Below are positions 33,212 through 41,313 of a stretch of 42,597 nt of DNA, piece after piece (the stretch's first letter is position 1; each line of letters starts with the position of its first letter). Location of the stretch: contig JBBTBY010000005.1 in the NCBI GenBank assembly GCA_038043445.1, positions 1 through 42,597 of the forward strand. Direction: 5' to 3'. This stretch comes from Spirochaetota bacterium (lineage in GTDB: Bacteria > Spirochaetota > Brachyspiria > Brachyspirales > JACRPF01). A program made the translations under genes and the position numbers. The notes beneath the pieces were generated by a model. That model was not told the DNA's origin and searched no databases. It saw nothing but the letters and a program-made list of their open reading frames with translations.

Positions 33212-35272
33212 ATGGACCGTTACCCGTCTATAAACCCGCGCTATCCGCACATGCTGCATGGCGGGGATTACAATCCCGACCAATGGCTTCACCTGCCGGA
33301 GATAATACACGAGGACTTCCGGCTGGCGAAACTCGCTCATATCAATGCGATGAGCATAGCCATATTCGCCTGGACGGCGCTTGAACCGAGCGATGGCAAG
33401 TACACGTTCGACTGGCTTGACCGCATCATGGACACGCTCGAGAAGAACGGCATGTACGCCGTGCTCGCCACGCCGTCCGGCGCGCGCCCCGCGTGGCTCT
33501 CGCAGAAATACCCCGAAGTGCTCCGCGTAACGGGCGAGCGCAGGCGCAATCTGCACGGGCTCAGGCATAATCACTGCTACACCTCGCCGATATACCGAAA
33601 AAAGGTGCGCGAGATGAATACGCGCATGGCAAAGCGATATAAGGATCACAAGGCGCTCCTTGTCTGGCATCTGTCCAACGAATACGGCGGTGAATGCCAT
33701 TGCGAGCTCTGCCAGGAAGCATTTCGTTCCTGGCTTAAGACGCGCTACCATAACGATATTGATGCACTCAACAAAGCGTGGTGGACAACGTTCTGGAGCC
33801 ACATCTATACGGACTGGTCGCAGATAGAATCGCCCTCGCCGATCGGCGAAAAGTCCGTACACTGCCATAATCTCGACTGGAAACGCTTCGTGACGCATCA
33901 GACCGTCGATTTCATGAAGATGGAGATAGACTCGCTGAAGGGCATAACCACTGACGTCCCGGTGACGACGAATCTCATGGGGTTCTACACCGGTCTGGAC
34001 TACTGGAAGCTCGCGCCGCATCTGGACATCGTTTCCTGGGACGAGTATCCGCCGTGGCATGAGAGCGGGCAGAGCGAACAGACGATCGCTGAATATTTCG
34101 CTTTCGTGCACAATCTCAATCGCTCTCTCAAGCAGGGAAAACCCTTCATGCTCATGGAAAGCGCACCAAGTCCGACGAACGGTCAGCGTGCGGCGAAGCT
34201 CCGCAGGCCCGGCATGCACAAGCTTGCATCGCTCCAGGCGGTAGCGCACGGGTCCGATACGGTACAGTATTTCCAATACCGGAAGAGCCGCGGTTCGTGG
34301 GAGAAATTCCACGGCGCCGTGGTCGACCATGTCGGACACGAGAACACACGAGTATTCCGCGATGTGACATCGGTCGGCGAGGCGCTCACGAAACTCGATG
34401 CTGTCGTCGGCACGACAACACCGGCGGAGACCGCCATCATCTACGATTGGGAGAATCGCTGGGCCATCGACGACTTCTGCGGCGTGCGCAATGACGGCGA
34501 ACGGAAATATCCCGATGAATGCGTCGATCACTATCGCTCGTTCTGGCGCCGCGGCATTCCCGTCGACGTCATCGATATGAACGAAGACCTCGGCAGATAC
34601 AAGCTCATCATCGCGCCTATGCTCTACATGGTGAAGCCCGGCGTCGGCGAACGCATCGCTTCATTCGTCGAGAAGGGAGGCGCCTTCGTAACGACGTATC
34701 TCTCCGGCATCGTCGATGAGCATGACCTGTGCTTTCTCGGCGGCTGGCCCGGACCGCTCAGAAAGACGCTCGGCATCTGGAGCGAGGAGATCGATGCGAT
34801 AAGCGCCGGCGAGAAGAACGGCATCGTCATGGGAAAGAACGATCTTGGTCTCTCCGGCACCTACGAAGCGCGCCTCTTCTGCGATCAAGTCCATGCCGAA
34901 GGCGCACAGGTGATCGGCACCTACGAAAAGGACTTCTATGCGGGCAACCCGGCGCTTACCGTGAACTCGATCGGCAAAGGGAAAGCATATTATCTCGCCG
35001 CACGCATGGAGCAGCGCTTCCTCGACGACTTCTACCGCGGCATAAGCGATGGATCATCGCTCACACGCTCGCTCGACACCGAGCTTCCAGAGGGGGTGAC
35101 CGCGCATTATCGCACCGACGGAAAGAGCCGCTTCGTGTTCGTCATGAATTTCACCGATACGAACAAGCAGGTCGCTCTCGGCAAGGAATTCACCGATATG
35201 CTCGCCGGCGGCACCGTTCGCGGGACGCTCGATCTTGAGCCGTTCGGCGTACGAGTGCTCGCATCAATATAA
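33212..35272 (+). CDS. Beta-galactosidase, GH42
   Basis: 686 residues, typical GH42 length, no signal peptide, so cytoplasmic. It cleaves terminal beta-galactosides. N-terminal TIM barrel begins HGGDYNPDQW. The acid/base is E157 in HLSNEYG and the nucleophile E316 in MLMESAPS. The cluster ECHCELC just after the acid/base is the zinc site of metal-binding GH42 members. The middle domain (about 385-600) is the trimerisation domain and the last 60 residues a beta domain. AGGAG is 6 nt before the ATG at 33212; the open frame continues upstream but covers the promoter. It probably works on oligosaccharides taken up after GH16-type cleavage. Confidence 0.95.
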   Translation: MDRYPSINPRYPHMLHGGDYNPDQWLHLPEIIHEDFRLAKLAHINAMSIAIFAWTALEPSDGKYTFDWLDRIMDTLEKNGMYAVLATPSGARPAWLSQKYPEVLRVTGERRRNLHGLRHNHCYTSPIYRKKVREMNTRMAKRYKDHKALLVWHLSNEYGGECHCELCQEAFRSWLKTRYHNDIDALNKAWWTTFWSHIYTDWSQIESPSPIGEKSVHCHNLDWKRFVTHQTVDFMKMEIDSLKGITTDVPVTTNLMGFYTGLDYWKLAPHLDIVSWDEYPPWHESGQSEQTIAEYFAFVHNLNRSLKQGKPFMLMESAPSPTNGQRAAKLRRPGMHKLASLQAVAHGSDTVQYFQYRKSRGSWEKFHGAVVDHVGHENTRVFRDVTSVGEALTKLDAVVGTTTPAETAIIYDWENRWAIDDFCGVRNDGERKYPDECVDHYRSFWRRGIPVDVIDMNEDLGRYKLIIAPMLYMVKPGVGERIASFVEKGGAFVTTYLSGIVDEHDLCFLGGWPGPLRKTLGIWSEEIDAISAGEKNGIVMGKNDLGLSGTYEARLFCDQVHAEGAQVIGTYEKDFYAGNPALTVNSIGKGKAYYLAARMEQRFLDDFYRGISDGSSLTRSLDTELPEGVTAHYRTDGKSRFVFVMNFTDTNKQVALGKEFTDMLAGGTVRGTLDLEPFGVRVLASI

Positions 35273-35302
35273 GGCAGCGACGGACCAAAGCACGCCGATA
35301 CA

Positions 35303-35330
35303 TTGCAAATTCGGCGCAGAATGGTAATAT
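35303..35330 (+). promoter_or_regulatory. Probable promoter of the small secreted protein at 35435
   Basis: TTGCAA at 35303-35308, a 16-nt spacer, TAATAT at 35325-35330. The leader of about 95 nt holds a perfect 12-bp palindrome, CCATTCGAATGG (35409-35420), next to the AGGAGG. Confidence 0.4.
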
Positions 35331-35434
35331 CACTCTACCACGGGCCAATGGTTATGTACCGACAGATATCGCTTCGTGCTCGTGACCATGGAAGACCGCA
35401 TTCCATGCCCATTCGAATGGCAGGAGGACTGACG

Positions 35435-35920
35435 ATGAAGAACCCTGGAAGATCGATCGTGATCGTGTCGGCACTGTGCTTTGTATCGAGTGCACTTCTC
35501 ATGGCGGGATTGTTCGGCGACAATTTCAAGGACGATTTCAGCAATCGCCCGAAGGAAAGCGCCGCCATCTACATCATGACGCTCACCGCACTTGGCTCAA
35601 AGATCGAGGTCGACGGCAAAGAGGTCGCAACATACAAGCTGCAGTACGGTGCCATATACCTGAAAGCAGGCGCGCACAAATACACGATAAAGACGAAACA
35701 GGCGGACAAGACGCTTGAATTCACGAAGGAAATAACGGTCAATGCGAGCGAGGACGCCTTCGTTGTCGTTCGGCCGAGACTCTTTTCTGCCGATGCATTC
35801 GAATTGGTCACAGAGAAAGGGATATTCGAAGAGTTCTATGGGAACCGCAAAGAGTATAATCTCGGTGAGATAAAATGCGCGGGTGAGATAGACCTTACGA
35901 AAGAAGCGAAAAAGAAATAG
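35435..35920 (+). CDS. Small secreted protein with PEGA/DUF2846-like beta domain
   Basis: 161 residues from the ATG at 35435, which has AGGAGG 7 nt upstream. A signal peptide (about 1-27) is followed by FGDNFKDDFSNRPKE and then a beta-rich domain (SKIEVDGKEVATYKL, AGAHKYTIKTK) like the PEGA or DUF2846 type that presents a small beta sandwich at the envelope. No lipobox cysteine. No catalytic motif. It is followed by a strong terminator and looks monocistronic. The frame extends to 35303, but that part lies in the promoter and leader. Confidence 0.75.
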   Translation: MKNPGRSIVIVSALCFVSSALLMAGLFGDNFKDDFSNRPKESAAIYIMTLTALGSKIEVDGKEVATYKLQYGAIYLKAGAHKYTIKTKQADKTLEFTKEITVNASEDAFVVVRPRLFSADAFELVTEKGIFEEFYGNRKEYNLGEIKCAGEIDLTKEAKKK

Positions 35921-35933
35921 GCGCATGCCGCTT

Positions 35934-35969
35934 GGAACGCCGCGGGCGACCGCGGCGTTCCTATTTATT
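35934..35969 (+). terminator. Rho-independent terminator
   Basis: An 11-bp perfect GC-rich stem (35934-35944 with 35951-35961), loop GGCGAC, followed by TATTTATT. It ends the small secreted-protein transcript; the T-rich end overlaps the -35 of the next promoter. Confidence 0.85.
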
Positions 35970-35995
35970 GACACGCCCACGGGGCATAGTATACT
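35968..35995 (+). promoter_or_regulatory. Near-consensus promoter of the UbiD operon
   Basis: TTGACA at 35968-35973, a 16-nt spacer, TATACT at 35990-35995. Transcription should start near 36002, 21 nt before the ATG. Confidence 0.75.
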
Positions 35996-36022
35996 TGGCG
36001 AACAGTAATTATTGGACAGGTC

Positions 36023-37495
36023 ATGAGCACTTCTCCCCAGACGATACGAGAATTCATCGAGCTCCTTCGGGACAGGAACGAACTTATCACCATCGAGAAA
36101 GAGGCCTCCGCCCGCCTTGAGATACCTGCGCTCGCTGAACGCATGATGAAAGAGCCCAACGGCGGAAAGGCGATGCTTTTCACACATGTCGAAGGCTCAT
36201 CACAGCCACTCGCGGTCAATCTCTTCGGTTCGTTCGAGCGCCTGAAACTCGCCTTCGGCGTCGACGATCTCGCCGCGATACCGGCACGCATACGCTCGCT
36301 TTTTGATATCGTGAAAATGCGCGGCGGCCTCTCGAACATGCTCTCCCTCATCGGTGAGGCGAAGGACCTCCTTGCGCTCCCCCCGAAGAAAGTGAACGGC
36401 GGTTATGCGCAGGAAGTCGTCCATACGAAGGAGGCCTCGCTCGATACGCTCCCGATACTCCATTGCTGGGAGGGCGACGGTGGACCGTTCATAACGCTCC
36501 CCATGGTGATAACAAAAAGCCCCAAGGATGGGACGTACAACATCGGCATGTACCGCATGCAGAAATTCGATGCGCGTACTACGGGCATGCATTGGCATCG
36601 ACATAAGGTCGGCGCGCGTCATTATCGCGAACATCAGGAAATGGGCATACAGAAAATGCCCGTCTGCGTCGCCTTGGGAGGCTCGCCCGCGCTCGTATAC
36701 GCATCCACTGCCCCGCTCCCCCCGCAGATAGATGAATACGCGTTCACCGGATTCCTCCGCAGCGAGAACGTCCGTGTCACAAAAGCCGTGACGAACGACC
36801 TCCTCATCCCCGCTGATTGCGAGATCATTCTCGAAGGCTATGTCGACACGACAGAGCCGCTCCGACGCGAAGGCCCGTTCGGCGATCACACCGGCTATTA
36901 CTCACTCGCCGACGACTATCCCGTCTTCCATCTCGAAGCGATAACATCCTGCAAAAAACCGATATACCCCGCCACGGTCGTGGGCGTACCGCCGATGGAG
37001 GATTACTATCTCGGCTACATGACCGAGCGCATTTTCCTTCCGGTGATACAGATGATGCTCCCGGAGATAGTGAACTATTCGATGCCGTCGTGGGGCGTGT
37101 TCCACAACTTCGTGTTCGTATCGATAAAAAAGGAATTCCCCTCGCATGCAAAGAAGGTCATCTACGGCCTCTGGGGCCTCGGGATGATGATGCTCACAAA
37201 GGTCATCGTCGTCGTCGATTCGGATGTGGATGTGGAGAACGATCGCGAAGCGCTTTGGGTGATGCTGAACAACATAGACCCGAAACGCGATCTTGTGTTC
37301 GGCGAGGGACCGCTTGACGAGCTTGATCACGCAGCCCCGCGCGCCGCAGTGGGCGGAAAGCTCGGCGTCGACGCCACGCGGAAATGGAAGAACGAGGCCG
37401 ACGTCCGCGAATACCCCGACAAACTTGCGCGCGGCGATGCATTCATGAACGCGCTCAGGAAGAAGTGGTCTGACAGCGGCGTATTCCCGAAGTGA
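36023..37495 (+). CDS. UbiD-family prenylated-FMN-dependent decarboxylase
   Basis: 490 residues, the usual UbiD length. It carries out reversible non-oxidative decarboxylation of aromatic or unsaturated acids using prenylated FMN. NIGMYRMQ and HWHRHKVGARH contact cofactor and metal; EGPFGDHTGYYS holds the conserved Glu/Asp catalytic part; VVVDSDVDVEN closes the domain. The SD is weak (AGG). No UbiX prenyltransferase is seen here. It may be UbiD/MqnP-like in quinone synthesis or act on other acids. It heads a three-gene operon with a DUF3108 protein and a SUMF1-fold protein. Confidence 0.92.
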   Translation: MSTSPQTIREFIELLRDRNELITIEKEASARLEIPALAERMMKEPNGGKAMLFTHVEGSSQPLAVNLFGSFERLKLAFGVDDLAAIPARIRSLFDIVKMRGGLSNMLSLIGEAKDLLALPPKKVNGGYAQEVVHTKEASLDTLPILHCWEGDGGPFITLPMVITKSPKDGTYNIGMYRMQKFDARTTGMHWHRHKVGARHYREHQEMGIQKMPVCVALGGSPALVYASTAPLPPQIDEYAFTGFLRSENVRVTKAVTNDLLIPADCEIILEGYVDTTEPLRREGPFGDHTGYYSLADDYPVFHLEAITSCKKPIYPATVVGVPPMEDYYLGYMTERIFLPVIQMMLPEIVNYSMPSWGVFHNFVFVSIKKEFPSHAKKVIYGLWGLGMMMLTKVIVVVDSDVDVENDREALWVMLNNIDPKRDLVFGEGPLDELDHAAPRAAVGGKLGVDATRKWKNEADVREYPDKLARGDAFMNALRKKWSDSGVFPK

Positions 37496-37511
37496 TGTTC
37501 CGGAGGGAGTG

Positions 37512-38255
37512 ATGCAGAGAACCATTGTGCTCTTCGCAGTGGCATCGTTCACGCTCGCTGCCTTCACCCCCGGTGAAAAATGCTTCTATGACCTGGCCAT
37601 AGAGCTTCCTGAATTCGGCCTTTCCGGCAAGGTCGGCACCATAGAACTTGAGATGATCGGCACGACCAATATGCGCGGCACGCTCCTCCATCATGCCGTC
37701 GTCCGCATCAGGGCAGCCGACATCATACGGCCGATATTCCCGTTCAATAATGTCTTTCAATCCTGGTTCGATGCATCCACGTTCACGCCGCATCGCGTGG
37801 TCTACCAGGTGCGTCAGGGGAAATGGTCGAACGACATCACCTTCGATATCGATGTCGAGAAACGCATCGGCGTCTATACCGATCGCCGCAATCCGAGCGG
37901 CAAGAAGATACATCTGCCGCCGCGGGCCATGGACGTCATCACCGCCCTCTATGCGCTGCGCCGTGCGCCGAAGGACAGGCCGTTCGATTTCATATGGCTC
38001 GATTACGACCGCCTGCGCGATGAAGAGTTCACGTTCAGCGAAGGGACACCGATGCGCATGAAGCCGCTCCGGAAGGACGGTACCGTATCGGTGCTGCAGA
38101 CGCATGAACATATCTTCTACGGCTTCACCGTCAATCTGGCGAAGGAATTCGAGTTCCTGCCGTTCGATGTGAACATACCGGCAGTGCGTTCATCGCGGTT
38201 CACGCTCGTGGCGCGGGCGCGTCTGGCAAAATACATATCGGGCAAGCTTCTATGA
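37512..38255 (+). CDS. Secreted DUF3108-family protein
   Basis: 247 residues. Signal peptide about 1-18. The beta-rich body, starting GEKCFYDLAIELPEFGLSGKVG and containing FQSWFDASTFTPHRVVYQVRQG and DVITALYALRR, matches the DUF3108 pattern of a periplasmic lipocalin-like beta barrel of unknown role. GGAGGG lies 4 nt before the ATG; a GTG at 37509 is also in frame. It follows ubiD by 16 nt and overlaps the next gene by 4 nt. Confidence 0.82.
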   Translation: MQRTIVLFAVASFTLAAFTPGEKCFYDLAIELPEFGLSGKVGTIELEMIGTTNMRGTLLHHAVVRIRAADIIRPIFPFNNVFQSWFDASTFTPHRVVYQVRQGKWSNDITFDIDVEKRIGVYTDRRNPSGKKIHLPPRAMDVITALYALRRAPKDRPFDFIWLDYDRLRDEEFTFSEGTPMRMKPLRKDGTVSVLQTHEHIFYGFTVNLAKEFEFLPFDVNIPAVRSSRFTLVARARLAKYISGKLL

Positions 38256-39118
38256 CGACGATGCGCCGCTTCGTGACCGCATGCATCATCGTTCCAACGC
38301 TCCTTACGCCCGCGTCGAACGAAATGATCATGATACCATTGCCGGGCGGTACATTCACCATGGGCTCTCCCATCGAGTACACTGAGAAACCGATACGTAC
38401 GGTAACGGTCGGTCCATTTTCCATCGGTGCGCATGAGGTGACATACAGCGAGTGGCAGCGCGTATACTCCTGGGCACTCTCCCGCGGCTATCGTTTTGAC
38501 AATACCGGCACTAAGGGCGGCCACTTCCTCGACACGAGCGAACACACGGACAACGAACCGGTGACCGGCGTCAGCTGGTACGATGCGATAAAGTGGTGCA
38601 ATGCCGCGTCTGAAATGGAAAAGCGACCGGTATGCTATTATACGACGAGTGCGCGGAGTACCATCTACCGCACGGGACGCATCGAACTTACCGGCACCTC
38701 AGTGCTGCCGCGGGCGGGCGGATATCGCCTTCCCTTCGAGGCGGAATGGGAATATGCCGCACGCGCCGGAACGACAACGCACTTCTTCTGGGGCGCCGCT
38801 ATCAACGGCGACTATGCCTGGAATTATGCGAACTGCACGGGACGCACGCATCCCGTCGGTACGAAAAAGCCCAATCCGTTCGGACTGTATGATACGGCCG
38901 GCAATGTCTATGAATGGTGCTTCGACTTTTACGGATATTATGATGCGAAAACTATAAAGGACCCGAGCGGCCCTTTCGCCGGAGAATACCGCGTCATGCG
39001 CGGCGGATGCATATCCGAACAGAACAATACGCTGCGTACTGCTGCGAGGAATTATGTAGCACCGAGCACGGCTAGTTTCGAGAACGGATTCCGTGTCGTC
39101 ATCGCGCGGCCGCGGTAA
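38252..39118 (+). CDS. Secreted SUMF1/FGE-fold protein, active-site cysteines absent
   Basis: 288 residues. A signal peptide (from M4, about 4-22) precedes a full FGE-sulfatase domain: IPLPGGTFTMGSP, VTGVSWYDAIKWCNA, YRLPFEAEWEYAARAG, NPFGLYDTAGNVYEWC and a RGGC...LRTAARN ending. Real formylglycine-generating enzymes carry a Cys-x4-Cys pair after RGGS; here that stretch is shorter and has no such pair. It is therefore probably a binding or structural member, not the activator of the sulfatase at 1-1361. The start overlaps the DUF3108 stop (ATGA). It ends the UbiD operon. Confidence 0.88.
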   Translation: MTTMRRFVTACIIVPTLLTPASNEMIMIPLPGGTFTMGSPIEYTEKPIRTVTVGPFSIGAHEVTYSEWQRVYSWALSRGYRFDNTGTKGGHFLDTSEHTDNEPVTGVSWYDAIKWCNAASEMEKRPVCYYTTSARSTIYRTGRIELTGTSVLPRAGGYRLPFEAEWEYAARAGTTTHFFWGAAINGDYAWNYANCTGRTHPVGTKKPNPFGLYDTAGNVYEWCFDFYGYYDAKTIKDPSGPFAGEYRVMRGGCISEQNNTLRTAARNYVAPSTASFENGFRVVIARPR

Positions 39119-39133
39119 CATCGCGAACGCACG

Positions 39134-39427
39134 TTACGCCTGTTTGTTCACATTGACAAAGCCGTAGCTTGTGGAACTCAGATCGACGGTAACGGCGCCG
39201 TAGCCGTTCACATAACCGACAAGATACGTATCGAACCCGAGCGACTTGAGATAGCTCCGCTGCTCATCGGCGCTTTTCTCCACACGCGCTATCTCTTCGC
39301 GGTTCAGTTTCTCAAGGAGCTGTTTATCGACACCGGTAAGCGTGAACTCCTTCTCGCGCACCGCTTGCCGCGGGCGGCCATTATCCGGTGCGGAGGTCAA
39401 CCGCAGTCGATTGAGCGATATCTCCAT
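39134..39427 (-). CDS. Hypothetical small protein
   Basis: 97 residues, not recognised. Begins MEISLNRLRLTS; a charged helical middle (VDKQLLEKLNREEIARVEKS) is followed by a Tyr/Gly-rich beta end (TYLVGYVNGYGAVTVDLSS). No signal peptide. A TATTAT -10 box with a TTGCTT -35 at 17-nt spacing lies only 6 nt before the ATG, and there is no SD, suggesting a leaderless mRNA. The gene converges on the SUMF1-fold gene. Confidence 0.55.
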   Translation of the reverse strand: MEISLNRLRLTSAPDNGRPRQAVREKEFTLTGVDKQLLEKLNREEIARVEKSADEQRSYLKSLGFDTYLVGYVNGYGAVTVDLSSTSYGFVNVNKQA

Positions 39428-39433
39428 GTATAC

Positions 39434-39462
39434 ATAATATCCCAAAGCATGCCGGAAAGCAA
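39434..39462 (-). promoter_or_regulatory. Promoter of the small gene ending at 39134
   Basis: Minus-strand TTGCTT (39462-39457), a 17-nt spacer, TATTAT (39439-39434), 6 nt from the ATG. Confidence 0.45.
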
Positions 39463-39478
39463 GCGAACAGAACCGCGC

Positions 39479-40753
39479 TTACTGTTTCAGCATATCGCCG
39501 AAGTCCGCCACGAACACACGCCTCGTTCCGCCGACGAATGCATTGAACGTCACATATCGCCACGTGCGGTCCCAGGCCGGGTGCGGGTCGATGCGCATCA
39601 CCGCATCGGGACACGGCTGTGCGGCATTGATACGAACCGCGCATACCTCATTTCCCGTGGCAAGCTCTATCCAGCGCAGGGGTATCGTACCGTCGCCGAA
39701 TGCCGTCTTTTCCTTCGTGTAAGTATCGGTAAGCAGGTGGCGTCCGTTCGGATGTATCGTGGGATGCCCCGATCCGATCAGGTCATCGCGTATCTTCCTG
39801 AGAGCCGTCCCGTCCTCATGGACCTGCACAAATCGGAGCACATCGCGGTCGATGTTCAAGTTCATGGAAATATGTCTGCCGTCCGGGAACCAAGTGGCAT
39901 GATGCCCTCCCTTCTCCCACTGCTCGGGACCGACAGCACAATGCGGCTCACTGCCGTCAACACCGATGGTCACCCAGGCATAACGAACTTCTTTGTACGC
40001 CTCTGCGAACATATTGAAACGCGGTGTGTCGTGGAACGGGAACCAGCGGAGGCTCAGCATGAGCCTCGTCCCCTGCGGATTGAATTTACTGTGAAAGCCG
40101 TATATCTCATACTGCGATGCATCACCGATGTTCACGCGCGGTGCTGCGCGCTCAAGCATATCGCGTATCGAGATAAGGAGCCGTGAGCGGCCGCTCGATG
40201 TGTCCGTGATAAAAAACCCATCATCGGCCGAAGGCCCTTTGTTCCACCGTACCTGCTCATCGGGTATGCGGACGCCGTAGCCGGGCTGGGTCTTCCGCAT
40301 GGTGGACATGTTCGCCGATATGAGCCAGCGTCCGTCCGGTGATGCGTGGTATACCGTTCCATCCATCCGCACACGGCTTCCGCTCACGGGATCGAGCTTC
40401 CATGCGAACGGCTTCCAGGTCGTCGTATCGACATCGTTGAAAAAAAGCGTATGGTCATCGGCGCCCCAATTGATATTTGCACCCATCTGCGGCTCCCAAC
40501 CGCAACTCTTCGCGACTATCTTCTCCGTTCCCTCGGCGAGATCGATGATGCACACCTCGCCCGCGTCGCCCGGCCCCGGCTGCCTGTCCTCGAAGGGCAT
40601 GCGGAACACCGCGAGATATCGCCCCGATGGGCTTATCGGCGATGTATCAAAAAAGCGGTGTATCGACCCGCCGGCATCCGGGGTTACGCACCAGGTCGGC
40701 ACAAGCGGGTCATGCTCGGTATATCGCGGGAACTTTTCCGAAATGGTCATCAT
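39479..40753 (-). CDS. Beta-propeller protein, oligogalacturonate-lyase-like
   Basis: 424 residues, no signal peptide, so cytoplasmic. Repeated propeller blades of the TolB/WD40-like type are seen: SPISPSGRYLAVFRM, YHASPDGRWLISANM, KFNPQGTRLMLSLRW, ATWFPDGRHISMNL and IHPNGRHLLTDTY. Length, cytosolic location and histidines near GGHHATW and GSGHPTIHP fit oligogalacturonate lyase (PL22), which splits unsaturated galacturonate disaccharides in pectin breakdown using Mn. A non-catalytic TolB-like propeller remains possible. GGAG is 6 nt before the ATG. It stands alone; no other pectin gene is in the window. Confidence 0.65.
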   Translation of the reverse strand: MMTISEKFPRYTEHDPLVPTWCVTPDAGGSIHRFFDTSPISPSGRYLAVFRMPFEDRQPGPGDAGEVCIIDLAEGTEKIVAKSCGWEPQMGANINWGADDHTLFFNDVDTTTWKPFAWKLDPVSGSRVRMDGTVYHASPDGRWLISANMSTMRKTQPGYGVRIPDEQVRWNKGPSADDGFFITDTSSGRSRLLISIRDMLERAAPRVNIGDASQYEIYGFHSKFNPQGTRLMLSLRWFPFHDTPRFNMFAEAYKEVRYAWVTIGVDGSEPHCAVGPEQWEKGGHHATWFPDGRHISMNLNIDRDVLRFVQVHEDGTALRKIRDDLIGSGHPTIHPNGRHLLTDTYTKEKTAFGDGTIPLRWIELATGNEVCAVRINAAQPCPDAVMRIDPHPAWDRTWRYVTFNAFVGGTRRVFVADFGDMLKQ

Positions 40754-40949
40754 TGGTATCTCCTTGCACTATGATAATGCCGCTTTATCGGGATTCCATT
40801 GCCTGAAAAGGAATTGTTTTTATCTGTGGAGGAAGGAGCCCCTCCCTTTCAAATCGAGATAGAACAGAAAGCGAACGTATAATCATACGGCATGCATTCG
40901 CGTGTACGGGATCAAAAACAAATACCGAGCGGGAGAAATAACGAACCGC

Positions 40950-41039
40950 GAAAATCACGAAAGACACGAAAAAATGCAAGGAAATCGAATACCGAAAATC
41001 GTATCCGCTTTCGTACTTTTCGTGTGTTTCGTGGTTTTC
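40950..41039. repeat. Palindromic repeat element B (CACGAAA type)
   Basis: Left arm 40950-40972 and right arm 41017-41039, each 23 nt, complementary at about 21 positions, with a 44-nt centre. The arms read AAAATCACGAAAGACACGAA and its complement, the style of ACACGAAA palindromes that I recall from many genomes. Confidence 0.7.
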
Positions 41040-41100
41040 TCTTTCCATTTGCGCGGAGGATGATACGCAGATTTCACATTTCGAATGAAAATGTTCGGCT

Positions 41101-41150
41101 CCCCTTCTGCTCTTTCTCTGCCTTTTCTCCGTGAACTTCGTGGTTTCTCT
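41101..41150. repeat. Half element C, related to element A
   Basis: On the minus strand it reads CCACGAAGTTCACGGAGAAA and on through GGCAGAGAAAGAGCAGAAGG, which aligns with the right arm of element A (CCACAGAGATCACCGAGAAA and on). No matching second arm is seen, so it looks like a broken or single copy. Confidence 0.5.
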
Positions 41151-41186
41151 TCATCCTTTTGCATGGATTTGGGGCGCCTGGATTTA

Positions 41187-41214
41187 TTGACAAAGGCCGT
41201 ATTTATAATATAGT
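41187..41214 (+). promoter_or_regulatory. Promoter of lon
   Basis: TTGACA at 41187-41192, a 16-nt spacer, TATAGT at 41209-41214. It is a housekeeping-type promoter; no CIRCE element or heat-shock consensus is seen. The leader is about 93 nt long. Confidence 0.65.
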
Positions 41215-41217
41215 ACC

Positions 41218-41284
41218 AAAACCGCTCGAAACGCCGGTTTTGACTATGGCTTGAGCGGCACGGTTACTGTATCGTGTGAGATAC
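41218..41284 (+). promoter_or_regulatory. Structured lon 5' leader with competing hairpins
   Basis: AAAACCG (41218-41224) can pair with CGGTTTT (41235-41241), or CCGCTC (41222-41227) with GAGCGG (41253-41258); the two exclude each other. A third hairpin, GTATC-N6-GATAC, is at 41269-41284. Possible leader control of lon; the stems are short. Confidence 0.3.
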
Positions 41285-41313
41285 GAATCACTCTATTGAG
41301 GTCGGCCCTTTCC

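Larger units (their letters stand above)
40754..41313. other. Gene-free stretch between the propeller gene and lon
   Basis: 560 nt without a supported gene. It holds the palindromic elements at 40950-41039 and 41101-41150, the lon promoter at 41187-41214 and a structured lon leader. The short open frames crossing it follow the repeats and are not credible genes. Confidence 0.6.

Noticed and set aside
32969-34531. 520-codon open frame antisense to the GH42 gene
   Set aside because: Shadow of GH42, whose catalytic and zinc motifs are intact on the plus strand.
41187-41313. Search for CIRCE or heat-shock sigma elements before lon
   Set aside because: No TTAGCACTC-N9-GAGTGCTAA and no sigma32-like -10 was found; the promoter is sigma70 type.
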